Part shown: piece by piece, positions 43,948-52,530 of the stretch
Position numbering within the stretch: the first letter of the stretch is position 1
Layout: every line of letters begins with the position of its first letter
Origin: Candidatus Melainabacteria bacterium
GTDB taxonomy: Bacteria; Cyanobacteriota; Vampirovibrionia; Obscuribacterales; Obscuribacteraceae
DNA length: 64,000 nt
Assembly: GCA_003151275.1 (NCBI GenBank)
Contig: PLXC01000119.1
Location: forward strand, 1 to 64,000
Reading direction: 5' to 3'
Translations under genes and position numbers: made by a program
The notes under the pieces: generated by a model
Told to the model about the DNA's origin: nothing
Databases searched by the model: none
What the model saw: only the letters and a program-made list of their open reading frames with translations

Positions 43948-45108
43948 TTATGTTGCAACGGGAGCGCGTTCAGTCATCGTCAATTTGATGCCGCGGCTCT
44001 CTAATTCAGTCAGAAACAATTTGACTGGAACGCTGGTCTCTTGTTTGAGCACGCCACGGTCTTTAATGTCTCCCCGAGCCATCATTTGGGCGATGATTGA
44101 GGCTGGAAAAGCTGTCATTCGCATCATCGCAGAGACTTTATCGGCTTGATCGTTGTAGTCAATGCATTCCCAAACTATCTGGATCGGCTGACGATCCTTT
44201 GTGCCTGTGACAGTGACTCGCACCAGCACCACATCTGGTTCATCTTGAGGCAAGGATTTAGTCAACAGATAGGAGAGTAAGTCACGTGGAGCTACTTTGC
44301 CTGAGGGCAAATCAACCGGTTCGGAGCTCATCAAACCAAGATGCTTGAGTAAAAACATCTGCTCACAGTGCCCTGGGTAGCGGATCGTTTTGTAATCCAT
44401 ATGCTGAATTTTTCCAGCATAAGTTTTGGGCAAGGTCGAGATCCCTCCAGACGTATTGAACGCCTCGAGTTTGCCAAATGGTTTAGGAAATTCGATCTCT
44501 TCAATGTCGGTAAGCGACGGAACTTGAAACTCTTTTCCATCTCTGACAACAGTCACGTCTTCGACATATTCGTTCATCAGTCCGTCAATCGCAAACGATT
44601 GTGCGTATTTCAGAGGACCTTCTGGATCGACTGGCAGTCCGCCAACGCGAATGCGCATCTCGTATAACTCGTCTAAACTGTCTGCTGCATTTACGGCCAG
44701 CATCGATACCATCCCTGGTGCCAGCCCGAGGTCAGGCATAATCGCAATTCCACGTTCTTTGGCTAGATCATCGAGCAAGAATTCTTTGGCCACCATCTCT
44801 TCGTTTCCACCCAGATCGCAGAAGTGCGTTCCAGCTTCGAGAGCCGCTTTGGCTAGATCATAATTGTGGTGATAGGTGACGCAACTAATGCAGGCGTCGC
44901 AACGAGACATCAGTTCCACGACTTCGTCGAACTTTTTTACGTCCAATTCAACCGGAACAATTTTCGGGTCAGCCAGCAAATCAATTAGGGCTTGAACGCG
45001 CTTGATATCATAGTCGGCAACGATGACTTGCTCGACTTTGGGACTGCGAATCAAGTCAAAGACCGCGGCATAACCCATGCGGCCGGCTCCAAGCACTAGA
45101 AATTTCAC
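43948..45108 (-). CDS. Saccharopine dehydrogenase-family oxidoreductase
   Basis: 386 residues. The N-terminal Rossmann fold (VLGAGRMGYAAVFDLIRS) and C-terminal catalytic domain (DLGLAPGMVSMLA, GGLP, YAGKIQHMDYKTIRYPGH) match saccharopine dehydrogenase/carboxynorspermidine dehydrogenase-like or lysine 6-dehydrogenase enzymes. Substrate not certain. It lies 100 bp after the SDR gene on the same strand, so a link with the amino-acid catabolic genes upstream is plausible but not shown. Confidence 0.85.
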   Translation of the reverse strand: MKFLVLGAGRMGYAAVFDLIRSPKVEQVIVADYDIKRVQALIDLLADPKIVPVELDVKKFDEVVELMSRCDACISCVTYHHNYDLAKAALEAGTHFCDLGGNEEMVAKEFLLDDLAKERGIAIMPDLGLAPGMVSMLAVNAADSLDELYEMRIRVGGLPVDPEGPLKYAQSFAIDGLMNEYVEDVTVVRDGKEFQVPSLTDIEEIEFPKPFGKLEAFNTSGGISTLPKTYAGKIQHMDYKTIRYPGHCEQMFLLKHLGLMSSEPVDLPSGKVAPRDLLSYLLTKSLPQDEPDVVLVRVTVTGTKDRQPIQIVWECIDYNDQADKVSAMMRMTAFPASIIAQMMARGDIKDRGVLKQETSVPVKLFLTELESRGIKLTMTERAPVAT

Positions 45109-45208
45109 TGCGGCTTCCTCTCGGTGGTTGCACGATGGCAGCTTAGATGGCTGCGCTGAAGCAAGATAATACCATCAGGAGGGCCCTGGGGGAGCTTGGC
45201 AATGCCTA

Positions 45209-45997
45209 TTAGTAGGTCGATCGGCGTTTGCCGCCATCGACGCAGATCGTCGAGCCTGTAATGTACGAAGCCTGGTCTGAGCAAAGAAAAACTGCAGCCG
45301 CCGCGAATTCTTCCGGAGTGCCCAGTCTTCCTGCTGGGATTGGCTTCAAATAGTCAGCCATATACTCCTCTTCTGTCTGCCCAGTTTTTTCGCGGCGGGT
45401 GCGAATTAGGCTTTCAATTCGTCCAGTCCAAATCGCGCCTGGTGCCAGGCAGTTAACGGTGACGTTGTGTTTTGCCACTTCGTCGGCGAGAGTTTTCAGC
45501 ATTGAAGTGACGGCAGATCGCATGGCATTGGAAATTGCCAGACCGCTTATAGGTTCCATTACAGACAAAGAAGTGACGCACAAAATTCGACCCCAGCCTT
45601 TGTCTTTCATCTGCGGCAGGAATGCTTTATTCAGTTCCGCGACGGCAGGGAAGAGTTGCTGAAAGCCTGCTTGCCAGTCCTCATGAGATGTTGTTTCCAC
45701 AGTGGTTGGTTTGGGCCCGCCGGTATTGTGCACGAGGATATCTACTCCTCCTGATGCCTGAGCAATCGCGATCAACTTTGCGCGATCTTCTGATGTTGAC
45801 AAATCACTGACAACAACAATTGGTTTTAAGCCAGTTTTTGTTGCGATCTCGCTGGCCACTACGGCAAGTTCGTCGGCACTTCTTGCGCAAATAATGAGTT
45901 CGACACCTTCGTCAGCTAAAGCAAGTGCTATAGCCCGTCCGAGACCCTTTGACGCCGCGCATACCAGTCCCTTTTTGCCCTTGATTTTCAATTCCAA
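45209..45997 (-). CDS. Short-chain dehydrogenase with altered active site
   Basis: 262 residues of SDR fold. The cofactor loop is CAASKGLGRA, with HNTGG in the NNAG position and S143 present. The catalytic YxxxK is replaced by S156-N-A-M-R160, an arrangement also seen in a group of SDRs annotated as 3-oxoacyl-ACP reductase-like. Enzyme activity may therefore be reduced or use other residues. It lies 13 bp after the aldehyde dehydrogenase in the same operon. Confidence 0.85.
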   Translation of the reverse strand: MELKIKGKKGLVCAASKGLGRAIALALADEGVELIICARSADELAVVASEIATKTGLKPIVVVSDLSTSEDRAKLIAIAQASGGVDILVHNTGGPKPTTVETTSHEDWQAGFQQLFPAVAELNKAFLPQMKDKGWGRILCVTSLSVMEPISGLAISNAMRSAVTSMLKTLADEVAKHNVTVNCLAPGAIWTGRIESLIRTRREKTGQTEEEYMADYLKPIPAGRLGTPEEFAAAAVFLCSDQASYITGSTICVDGGKRRSTY

Positions 45998-46010
45998 AGT
46001 CTTTCACCGT

Positions 46011-47483
46011 CTATTTGTTTTTGTATTTGTAAGTGATGGTTTTAGTCTGGGAAAAGAAATCGAGGCTGTAACGACCTCCTTCCCTGCCCAATCCGGAAGA
46101 CTTTTGGCCGCCGAACGGAGCCCGAAGCTCGCGAACAAACCAGCAGTTTACCCACACCATTCCTGATCTTAGTTTTGTAGATACTCGATGGCAGCGGTCC
46201 ACGTCGCTGCTCCATACGCTCGCTGAAAGTCCGTAGGGAGTGCTGTTTGTCATATTAATTACTTCTTCTTCGCTTTTAAATGGAATTACAGGCAGTGCAG
46301 GGCCGAAGATTTCTTCCTGGCAAAATCGCGAGTTGAATGGCAAATCGGTGAAAACGGATGGCGTGAGGAAATTTCCATTAGGTAATTCAGCCAGCCTAGT
46401 TCCGCCGGTCAGTAATTTACCTTCTCTCTTGCCTATCTCTAGGTAGCCTTCGACTTTGTGCAAATGTTCTTTGCTGATCAACGCTCCCATCTGTGTCTTT
46501 GGATCAAGCGGATGACCAACTTTTATTTGCTGCACTTTTTTGACAAGTCGTTCGACGAACTCTGAATAGACTTTGTCTTCCACAAATAGTCTTGAACCGG
46601 CCAAACAGATCTCGCCTTGATTGCGGAACGCCGCTCGTACTGATGTCGTCAGTGCATCCTCGAGATCCGCGTCAGCAAAAACTATGTTGGCACCTTTTCC
46701 GCCCAATTCAAAAGAAAGCTTTTTCAAAGTTTGTGCGCCCGCCGCCATAATCGCTTTGCCGGTAGAAGTCTCACCGGTGAATGAAATGCTGTCGACGAGT
46801 GGATGTCGAGTTAACGCTTCCCCTGCACCATTTGCGCCCAGTCCATGCACAATGTTAAAAACGCCTTTCGGCAATCCGGCTTCTTGAACAATCTCGGCGA
46901 AGAGTGTGGCACTGTAAGGTGTCCACTCGGCTGGCTTAAGAATGCAAGTGTTGCCCATGGCCAGGCATGGTGCGATTTTCCAGGTGGCTAGATAAAGGGG
47001 AAGATTCCACGGCGTGATCAATCCGCAAACACCAAGTGGTTCGCGCACAGCCATATGTCTCTCATATTCTCCAACTGAGAATAAATCCTCGTGCACACTT
47101 TGGGCATAGTCCGCAAAGAAGTGGAAGTTATAGGCGGAGCGAGGGATGTCGCCTTCGAGACTTTCACTGATCGGTTTGCCAGAGTCCATCGATTCTGCTC
47201 TAGCGAGCACTTCTTTTTTTGCCAGAATTAAGTCCCCGATCTTTCGCAAGATGTCGCAGCGTTCCCTAATCGACATGTGAGGCCAGGGACCTGTCTCGAA
47301 CGCCTGACGAGCGGCTTTCGCGGCCCGGTCGATATCATCGGCGGTGCCAAGCGCAACTGTCGCAATCACTTCATTGGTGGCAGGATTAATTGTGTCGAAG
47401 GTCTCTCCGGATGATCCTGCTGAAAATTCTCCACCGATAAAGTGATTCAGTTGCAGTGTTTTTGCGCGAACTTCAGTCTTCAT
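46011..47483 (-). CDS. Aldehyde dehydrogenase, aminomuconate/hydroxymuconate-semialdehyde type
   Basis: 490 residues from ATG 47483 (MKTEVRAKTLQLNHFIGGEF); frames extending further upstream overlap the RidA gene. Catalytic Cys in NQGEICLAGSR, Glu in FELGGKGANIVF and PWNLPL are all present. The C-terminal pattern WVNCWFVRELRAPFGGQKSS is shared with 2-aminomuconic and 2-hydroxymuconic semialdehyde dehydrogenases (ALDH8A1/AmnC-like). It overlaps the preceding RidA-family gene by 11 bp, which supports an aminomuconate route. Substrate is inferred from motif and context. Confidence 0.85.
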   Translation of the reverse strand: MKTEVRAKTLQLNHFIGGEFSAGSSGETFDTINPATNEVIATVALGTADDIDRAAKAARQAFETGPWPHMSIRERCDILRKIGDLILAKKEVLARAESMDSGKPISESLEGDIPRSAYNFHFFADYAQSVHEDLFSVGEYERHMAVREPLGVCGLITPWNLPLYLATWKIAPCLAMGNTCILKPAEWTPYSATLFAEIVQEAGLPKGVFNIVHGLGANGAGEALTRHPLVDSISFTGETSTGKAIMAAGAQTLKKLSFELGGKGANIVFADADLEDALTTSVRAAFRNQGEICLAGSRLFVEDKVYSEFVERLVKKVQQIKVGHPLDPKTQMGALISKEHLHKVEGYLEIGKREGKLLTGGTRLAELPNGNFLTPSVFTDLPFNSRFCQEEIFGPALPVIPFKSEEEVINMTNSTPYGLSASVWSSDVDRCHRVSTKLRSGMVWVNCWFVRELRAPFGGQKSSGLGREGGRYSLDFFSQTKTITYKYKNK

Positions 47484-47943
47484 GCTCCGTCCTCTTGTTT
47501 GGTTGAATGGCAATGGCTTTAATTTCGATGAAGTTATTTCCTGGCAAATCCGCAACTTGGACAGTGGTTCGGGCGGGCGGGTTGTCGAAGCAAAAATATT
47601 TGGAATAAACAGCGTTGTATTTGGCAAAATCATTCATGTCTTTTAGGAAGACAGTGACATCAACTACGTCTGTGATTGCGCAATCGGCTGCTTCTAAAAC
47701 GACAATCATATTTTCGAGCACGGCAGCCGTTTGAACTTGGATTTCGTAGGACGAAACCAAACCTTGATTATCTAAAATAACACCTGCCTCTTTTCCTGTT
47801 TTTGGATCCCGCGCTCCTTGTCCAGCCAGAAAAACGAGACCACCTGCCTTGACTGCGTGAGAATAGGATCCCAGTGGTCTGGGCGCTTTACCCTGCTCAA
47901 TATTAATTGCCGTGTGCTTGTCGGCCTGATTTCTCTGGCTCAT
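47473..47943 (-). CDS. RidA-family protein, possible 2-aminomuconate deaminase
   Basis: 156 residues from ATG 47943, with AGGAG 4 nt upstream. The RidA/YjgF fold is clear (AGQGARDPKTG, NPPARTTVQVADLPG), with the catalytic Arg as R125. At about 30 residues longer than typical RidA, and translationally coupled to the muconate-type aldehyde dehydrogenase, it resembles 2-aminomuconate deaminases of the tryptophan/kynurenine and nitrobenzoate pathways. A general enamine deaminase is the alternative. Confidence 0.82.
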   Translation of the reverse strand: MSQRNQADKHTAINIEQGKAPRPLGSYSHAVKAGGLVFLAGQGARDPKTGKEAGVILDNQGLVSSYEIQVQTAAVLENMIVVLEAADCAITDVVDVTVFLKDMNDFAKYNAVYSKYFCFDNPPARTTVQVADLPGNNFIEIKAIAIQPNKRTEHED

Positions 47944-48242
47944 AAAACTCCTGGCAGTCGCCAAATGTAGTGGTTAATAGTAATCTTTTTCGCCCATTTA
48001 TAGACCGGAACGCCGTGTAAGTATTTGAGCAGCAGCTATAACCGCTGGTCCTGTGGTTAGGGTTGTGGCAGCCTCTCGGGAGGTGGCTATTATAGCGGAT
48101 GGGTTTAGTCCCTCCGCCAACCTGGCCGCCTTCTCGCTCGCTACTGGACGTCTCTGATGTAACCGAACCGAAGTGACTCGGATTGACTCATCAGCTACTA
48201 GATGCAGCCGAAATTTAGCTATGTGATTTACTTTGCCGTTAG

Positions 48243-48998
48243 TTATGGAGTGCTAGGTCCACTACCGGTGCCGTCTGGAAAACCTTTGGGAAATTCACCG
48301 GGAGCACCTCTGCGTCCACCGGGAAGACCTGGTTGACTCTCTGTGGTCTGATTAGTTGCGCCTGGCATGCCGTCTCTAAGTCTGTGATGATGTCCCCCTA
48401 AAGGTCCACCAGGTCCGCCAAGTGCACCCGGACTGGCCGGTCCATCGGGACCGCCAGCTCGACCACCCGGTCCACTAAGCGCGTTCGCGCCGCCCAACGC
48501 ACCACCGCCGGCTTGCCCGCCGCCCATCCGCTGAGCCCGTCGCTCCGCCCTGAAAGCTTGAAATTTAGCCTTTTCGTTTTCATCGAGCTGTCCATCGCCA
48601 TTGGTATCAAATCGCTTCAACATTCGTTGTCGGCGTTCTTCGCGTTTGGCCGGATCCATCCCCGATTTGCCATTACCTTTACCGGTTGCATCAACACCTG
48701 CACCCGTCGGTCCAGCTCCTGCTCCAATTGCTGATCCCGCGCCAGTGCCATTAGCAGCTCCAAGGGGTGCGCCGCCAGCACCACCGCCTTTCCATCGATG
48801 TCCGCCACCCGGTCGTCCAGCATTACCACCGGCTGGGGCTGGAGTTGAACCTGGCTGTCCACTATTGACGGTATCGACAAGGTTTTGCAGGCCGCGATAG
48901 TTGCTGTTTGTGGCGCTTGGACTGGCGCCCTGTGAGAACGCCGGAGCACAACTCAATACGATGCTCGCGCCCCCGACTAACAATCTCAACTTGTTCAT
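48243..48998 (-). CDS. Exported Gly-rich EF-hand protein
   Basis: 251 residues from ATG 48998, with GGGGGA 7 nt upstream. Signal peptide (MNKLRLLVGGASIVLSCAPAFS), then Gly/Ala/Pro-rich low complexity on both sides of one EF-hand calcium loop (DTNGDGQLDENE) and a basic helix. A His-rich spot (GGHHHRLR) lies near the C-terminus. A single EF hand usually pairs with another copy in a dimer. Likely a calcium-binding surface or matrix protein; function unknown. It follows the small membrane ORF by 25 bp. Confidence 0.7.
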   Translation of the reverse strand: MNKLRLLVGGASIVLSCAPAFSQGASPSATNSNYRGLQNLVDTVNSGQPGSTPAPAGGNAGRPGGGHRWKGGGAGGAPLGAANGTGAGSAIGAGAGPTGAGVDATGKGNGKSGMDPAKREERRQRMLKRFDTNGDGQLDENEKAKFQAFRAERRAQRMGGGQAGGGALGGANALSGPGGRAGGPDGPASPGALGGPGGPLGGHHHRLRDGMPGATNQTTESQPGLPGGRRGAPGEFPKGFPDGTGSGPSTP

Positions 48999-49347
48999 TA
49001 AGTCATCCCCCATTCGCAGCTGCCTATTCCAACCTTTGAAAAACGATTACTGTAACCCAGGTCACGGTGAGCAGGGCTCCAGTGGAGAAGATGGCAGTAA
49101 TCAATTCAGCGTGGCTCATTTGTTTCATACCTGCGTGTATATCTAATTAACGGCGGCAGGAGCAAAAAAGTTCAAGGAATTGATGAAATTAACGAAAATC
49201 TTTTCGGTCAGTCTTATAAGGAGTCCGCCAACTTGAAAATCTGGAGCAGGCTACTTTGCCACTAAAAATTGCGCCTGTACTGGTGCTAACCAAAATCATG
49301 CGCGGCAAAATGCCTCTGTCCAGCATTAATTGCACCAGACGCGGTGC
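48999..49347. other. Spacer between EF-hand gene and TPR gene
   Basis: Apart from the 31-codon membrane ORF, nothing further was recognised in this 349-bp stretch. Confidence 0.45.
49024..49119 (-). CDS. Predicted 31-residue single-span membrane protein
   Basis: Starts MSHAELITAIFSTG and ends IVFQRLE, with one hydrophobic span in between. ATG 49119 has CAGG 9 nt upstream; ATG 49128 would add three residues. It precedes the EF-hand gene by 25 bp, suggesting one transcript. Small membrane proteins of this size are often missed by gene callers. No homologue recognised. Confidence 0.4.
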   Translation of the reverse strand: MSHAELITAIFSTGALLTVTWVTVIVFQRLE

Positions 49348-50451
49348 TTAATGCTTCGGCTCTTTTTTCAGTTTTTCTTTGACGAGATAATAAGTACGTG
49401 GAAAGTTAGTCGGCATAGACTGAGTGTTCTTCCCTTGTCCACCAAGAATTGCGGCGATAAGTTCGGCACAGGTTTCTGTTTGGCCGACGTCCGACTTTAA
49501 ATATGACTTTAGACTGTCACGGTTATCACCAGGCACCTTCTCAGCATCCTGCTCCCATGCCCTCTTCATCTCTGGCATTGTTGAAATTTTCAAAATGTCA
49601 TCCAGCACTCGCCCACATTGGTTAAAAAATGCTGCTTCAATGTCCTTTGGACTGCACGCCTCGGAAGCGTTTGTCTCTCCATCGGTTGTTTGCTGGCAAA
49701 CATAAATTTCACGACCGAATGTGCGCCCAAGGTCAGAGCCCATAGTTGTCCCATCGTCTCTTTTGAGAATCTTATACTCGGGGAATTTGTCAATCAGGTT
49801 AGGAACCACAAAGACGGAAGCATTATTCTCGTCTAGCAAGTGCTGAATTCGAGGCGGTAACTTGGCAATCGCCTTATTGATAGTTTGAACTGTCTCTTTT
49901 TTCACAGCTGGGTGGCCATCTCTAGGTGCAATCACCGCCACCTTGTCCTTAAAGGTTTTGACCGGCGGTAACGTATCCTCTGACTTCGTTGCTTCTCCCG
50001 GTGGGGGAGGCAGTGTGTTCTCACCCGGTGGAGGGGGCAGTGTCTTCCCAGTCGGTGGTGGCGCGAGTATCTTTGCTGTTGCTACTGACTTGGGCGGTGG
50101 CTGTAGGTTATTTTGAGGGTCCAACTTCTTTATGAAACCAGCAGCCATAGCTGCTTCTGGACTATCTAGGTATGTACCCATGACGACTTTGTATGTTTGA
50201 ATAGCTTCGAAGGTTTGACCAGTGGCGTAAAAACAGTGACCCCTGTAGAGCCAGTTCTCAACTTTAATACTTCCAAGCTGAATTGATTTCCAAAAATAAT
50301 CTCCAGCTTCCTTGTACCGCCTTTGCTTGTATAACGCGAGACCGATTGCAGTAGCACGATCTGGATCGTCTGCGGCCAAGACCGGCATCGCCTGTAACGC
50401 GATTATCCAGATGATCGCCAGGCTCAAAGCTGACTTCAATTTATACGCCAT
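49348..50451 (-). CDS. Exported protein with TPR-like and degenerate lethal-factor-like peptidase domain
   Basis: 367 residues. Signal peptide (about 1-27), two TPR-like helical pairs (about 30-110), a Pro-rich linker with PPPPGE repeats (about 117-165) and a C-terminal domain. That domain resembles anthrax-lethal-factor-like (ATLF) metallopeptidases, LPPRIQHLLDENNASVFVV being the usual opening. At the expected HExGHxxD helix it reads NQCGRVLD (277-284), so both His ligands and the catalytic Glu are lost. It is probably a non-enzymatic derivative. The family match is by eye, so moderate confidence only. Confidence 0.6.
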   Translation of the reverse strand: MAYKLKSALSLAIIWIIALQAMPVLAADDPDRATAIGLALYKQRRYKEAGDYFWKSIQLGSIKVENWLYRGHCFYATGQTFEAIQTYKVVMGTYLDSPEAAMAAGFIKKLDPQNNLQPPPKSVATAKILAPPPTGKTLPPPPGENTLPPPPGEATKSEDTLPPVKTFKDKVAVIAPRDGHPAVKKETVQTINKAIAKLPPRIQHLLDENNASVFVVPNLIDKFPEYKILKRDDGTTMGSDLGRTFGREIYVCQQTTDGETNASEACSPKDIEAAFFNQCGRVLDDILKISTMPEMKRAWEQDAEKVPGDNRDSLKSYLKSDVGQTETCAELIAAILGGQGKNTQSMPTNFPRTYYLVKEKLKKEPKH

Positions 50452-50690
50452 ATAGTTTCCAATCGTTGATCACTCATAACCGATTATACCCATGCCAGCA
50501 CTGACCAATTTTTACAAACATTCTCAGTTAGGTTATTGTCCATTTGGACGTTTGCCATGCTGCTTGGTGTAACGACGACTAAAGATGAATTGATGCCATC
50601 AGTAAGAGTTTGAGTTTTCATCCATTGGAGTTTTACCCTATCCGGCATGGTTTTGCCATTTGGAAAGCTTGAGGATCCGATAAGTGATTA

Positions 50691-51200
50691 TTAGCGGAAT
50701 CGCAACAGGTCAGTGACCGATCGCCTGGTGCTGAAAGATGGCAGATTCTCGATTGGTTGAAATGTATTCGGTTTCGTAAATGGATTCGAAAGAGGGTCTG
50801 TCAGAGCGCTGCTTCTGGGCATCGAAGGCAGTGCCGGCGAAAACATTTGGAGTGCTGTACTCATCTCTGATTGCGGCGAATATGCAGAATCGAGTTTTGG
50901 CAAATGAAACTGTTGCACGGTGTTTGGAATAAATGACGGTCTCAACACGGCCGGAGAACTTTCGGATGTCGGCGATGTAGTGCCGATGGTTGAGCCACCA
51001 ATTCCGGTTTCGTTGCCACGGTGGTGATGCGTCGAAGCAAATTCGCCAGTCGTTGTCTCTGCTCCCGCATTGATTCCGTATGCTTCGCGCGCACCTGCTG
51101 GCGGGGCAAAAACTGTGCCGTTGCCAACCGTCTGAGATTGAGCTGAAGTAGCGGAAAAACAGGACAGCAAGAGACCCAGTAAAACTGTCCGAACGGTCAT
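50691..51200 (-). CDS. Hypothetical exported protein of efflux operon
   Basis: 169 residues from ATG 51200. A signal peptide (TVRTVLLGLLLSCFSATSAQS) is followed by Ser/Thr/Pro-rich sequence without a recognisable domain. It follows the periplasmic adaptor gene by 22 bp on the same strand, so it may be co-expressed with the RND pump. Function unknown. Confidence 0.55.
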   Translation of the reverse strand: MTVRTVLLGLLLSCFSATSAQSQTVGNGTVFAPPAGAREAYGINAGAETTTGEFASTHHHRGNETGIGGSTIGTTSPTSESSPAVLRPSFIPNTVQQFHLPKLDSAYSPQSEMSTALQMFSPALPSMPRSSALTDPLSNPFTKPNTFQPIENLPSFSTRRSVTDLLRFR

Positions 51201-51222
51201 TGAGTTTAAAATTTGCATCTAC

Positions 51223-52530
51223 TCATTCTCCTCCGGCTGAAGTTTTCTGCCCCGCGCTTTCGATGTCTTTAGCATCAGCGGTTTTTGCGATTAGGTGCGT
51301 TCCTGTTTTTAGTTCGTTGGTGGCCTTTAGTGCGACAAGATCTCCTTCGCGGATGTTACCTGAGATTTCGGTTTGCCCTTCCATCGTCAGCCCTTTTTGA
51401 ACGTCTACTCTTTCACTGACATCACCTTTGACTCGGATTATATACGTCGCTTTCAAATCCGCATCGACTGCCGATGCAGGAACAAACAGAGTCTGGTATG
51501 GTCGAGATACCAGCCAATGGACTGTGGCGAACATGCCCGGTTCAAGCTGCCCGTCAGCGTTCGGAACGTCCAATTCTACCGGCATGGTTCGGGTTGCACT
51601 ATCAAGTGCATATCCTGGTCGGGCGATGATGCCATAGAATTTTTTACCGATAAATGCAGGCACGCTGAATTCTATCTTTTGTCCGATCTTCGTTCCAGCA
51701 ACAGAATCCTCCGGCACCGCCACAACCAATCTGAGATGGTCTTTCTCTTGCAGCCGCACCAATGGTGGTGAGTTTCTGCCCGAGTCCACCGCCACTATAC
51801 TTCCCTCATGCACATTTCGTTCTGTGATGACGCCGTCGAATGGCGCTTTGATCGTTAAGTATCCCGTCATTGATTTCAGCGAGTTAAGAACTTGACGAGA
51901 AGCTCGTACGTTGTGCCCTTCTGCCAGGACCAAATTTTTTGCTCCAGACAATTCTTGCTTGACAGATTCAACTCTCGCGTTGTCTGACTCGACGGATTTC
52001 TGTTGCAAGTCAACCTCGTTCTGTGCCACCGCTCCCGGTGTTTTGGAGGCTTCTTGCAATCGTTCGAACGTCAATCGATCTGCATCGCATCTTGCCTTTG
52101 CTTCGACTAATTTTGATCTGGTCGCGTCTTCATTTGCCTGAGCCTGGCGATAAGAGGACTCGGCAGAGGCCAGCTTAGCCGCGCCTTCTTTCTCCTTCTC
52201 ATCCAATTCCGGACAAAAGATTCTGATCAGATCTTGCCCCTTCTTCACGAATGAGCCGCGGTCAACCCCTATCCATTTGATATAGCCTTCTACTTTTGCG
52301 TGCATCGGCACATTTTGATACGCCACAAGTTCACCCGGCAAGCTCAACTTATGCTCTAACAATTCTTTCCTCACCGGAACAACTGGTACGGTCGGTAATT
52401 GAGATTGGTGGCTAGACTTCGACTGCTGTTCTGACTCGTCGTGAGTTTTATTAGCGCACGATGTTAAACACAAGAGCGACGTTGTCGCGATTAATCCTAC
52501 TTTTACTGTATTGCTCTTCACCAGAATCAC
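51223..52530 (-). CDS. RND efflux periplasmic adaptor (HlyD/AcrA family lipoprotein)
   Basis: 435 residues, GTG start with AGGAG 8 nt upstream, directly after the pump stop. The lipobox LTSC (C25) predicts a lipid anchor. Then biotinyl-lipoyl halves (VPMHAKVEGYIKWIGVDRG and TIKAPFDGVITER), a long coiled-coil hairpin (about 110-220), and beta-barrel and membrane-proximal domains. It links the RND pump at 52531 with the outer membrane factor at 55769. Confidence 0.92.
   Translation of the reverse strand: MILVKSNTVKVGLIATTSLLCLTSCANKTHDESEQQSKSSHQSQLPTVPVVPVRKELLEHKLSLPGELVAYQNVPMHAKVEGYIKWIGVDRGSFVKKGQDLIRIFCPELDEKEKEGAAKLASAESSYRQAQANEDATRSKLVEAKARCDADRLTFERLQEASKTPGAVAQNEVDLQQKSVESDNARVESVKQELSGAKNLVLAEGHNVRASRQVLNSLKSMTGYLTIKAPFDGVITERNVHEGSIVAVDSGRNSPPLVRLQEKDHLRLVVAVPEDSVAGTKIGQKIEFSVPAFIGKKFYGIIARPGYALDSATRTMPVELDVPNADGQLEPGMFATVHWLVSRPYQTLFVPASAVDADLKATYIIRVKGDVSERVDVQKGLTMEGQTEISGNIREGDLVALKATNELKTGTHLIAKTADAKDIESAGQKTSAGGE

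Noticed and set aside
48040..48110. Possible structured RNA with CCGCT...AGCGG closing a Gly/Pro-rich inner hairpin (CCTCTCGGGAGG)
   Set aside because: The pairing is short and the segment is also open as protein in one frame; not enough to call an RNA.
47998..48245. Open minus-strand frame of about 80 codons with protein-like composition (ends LTRRSGL) after the EF-hand gene
   Set aside because: No ATG or GTG in frame and no ribosome-binding site; the only inner TTG gives 35 codons. Might be a decayed gene, but chance cannot be excluded.
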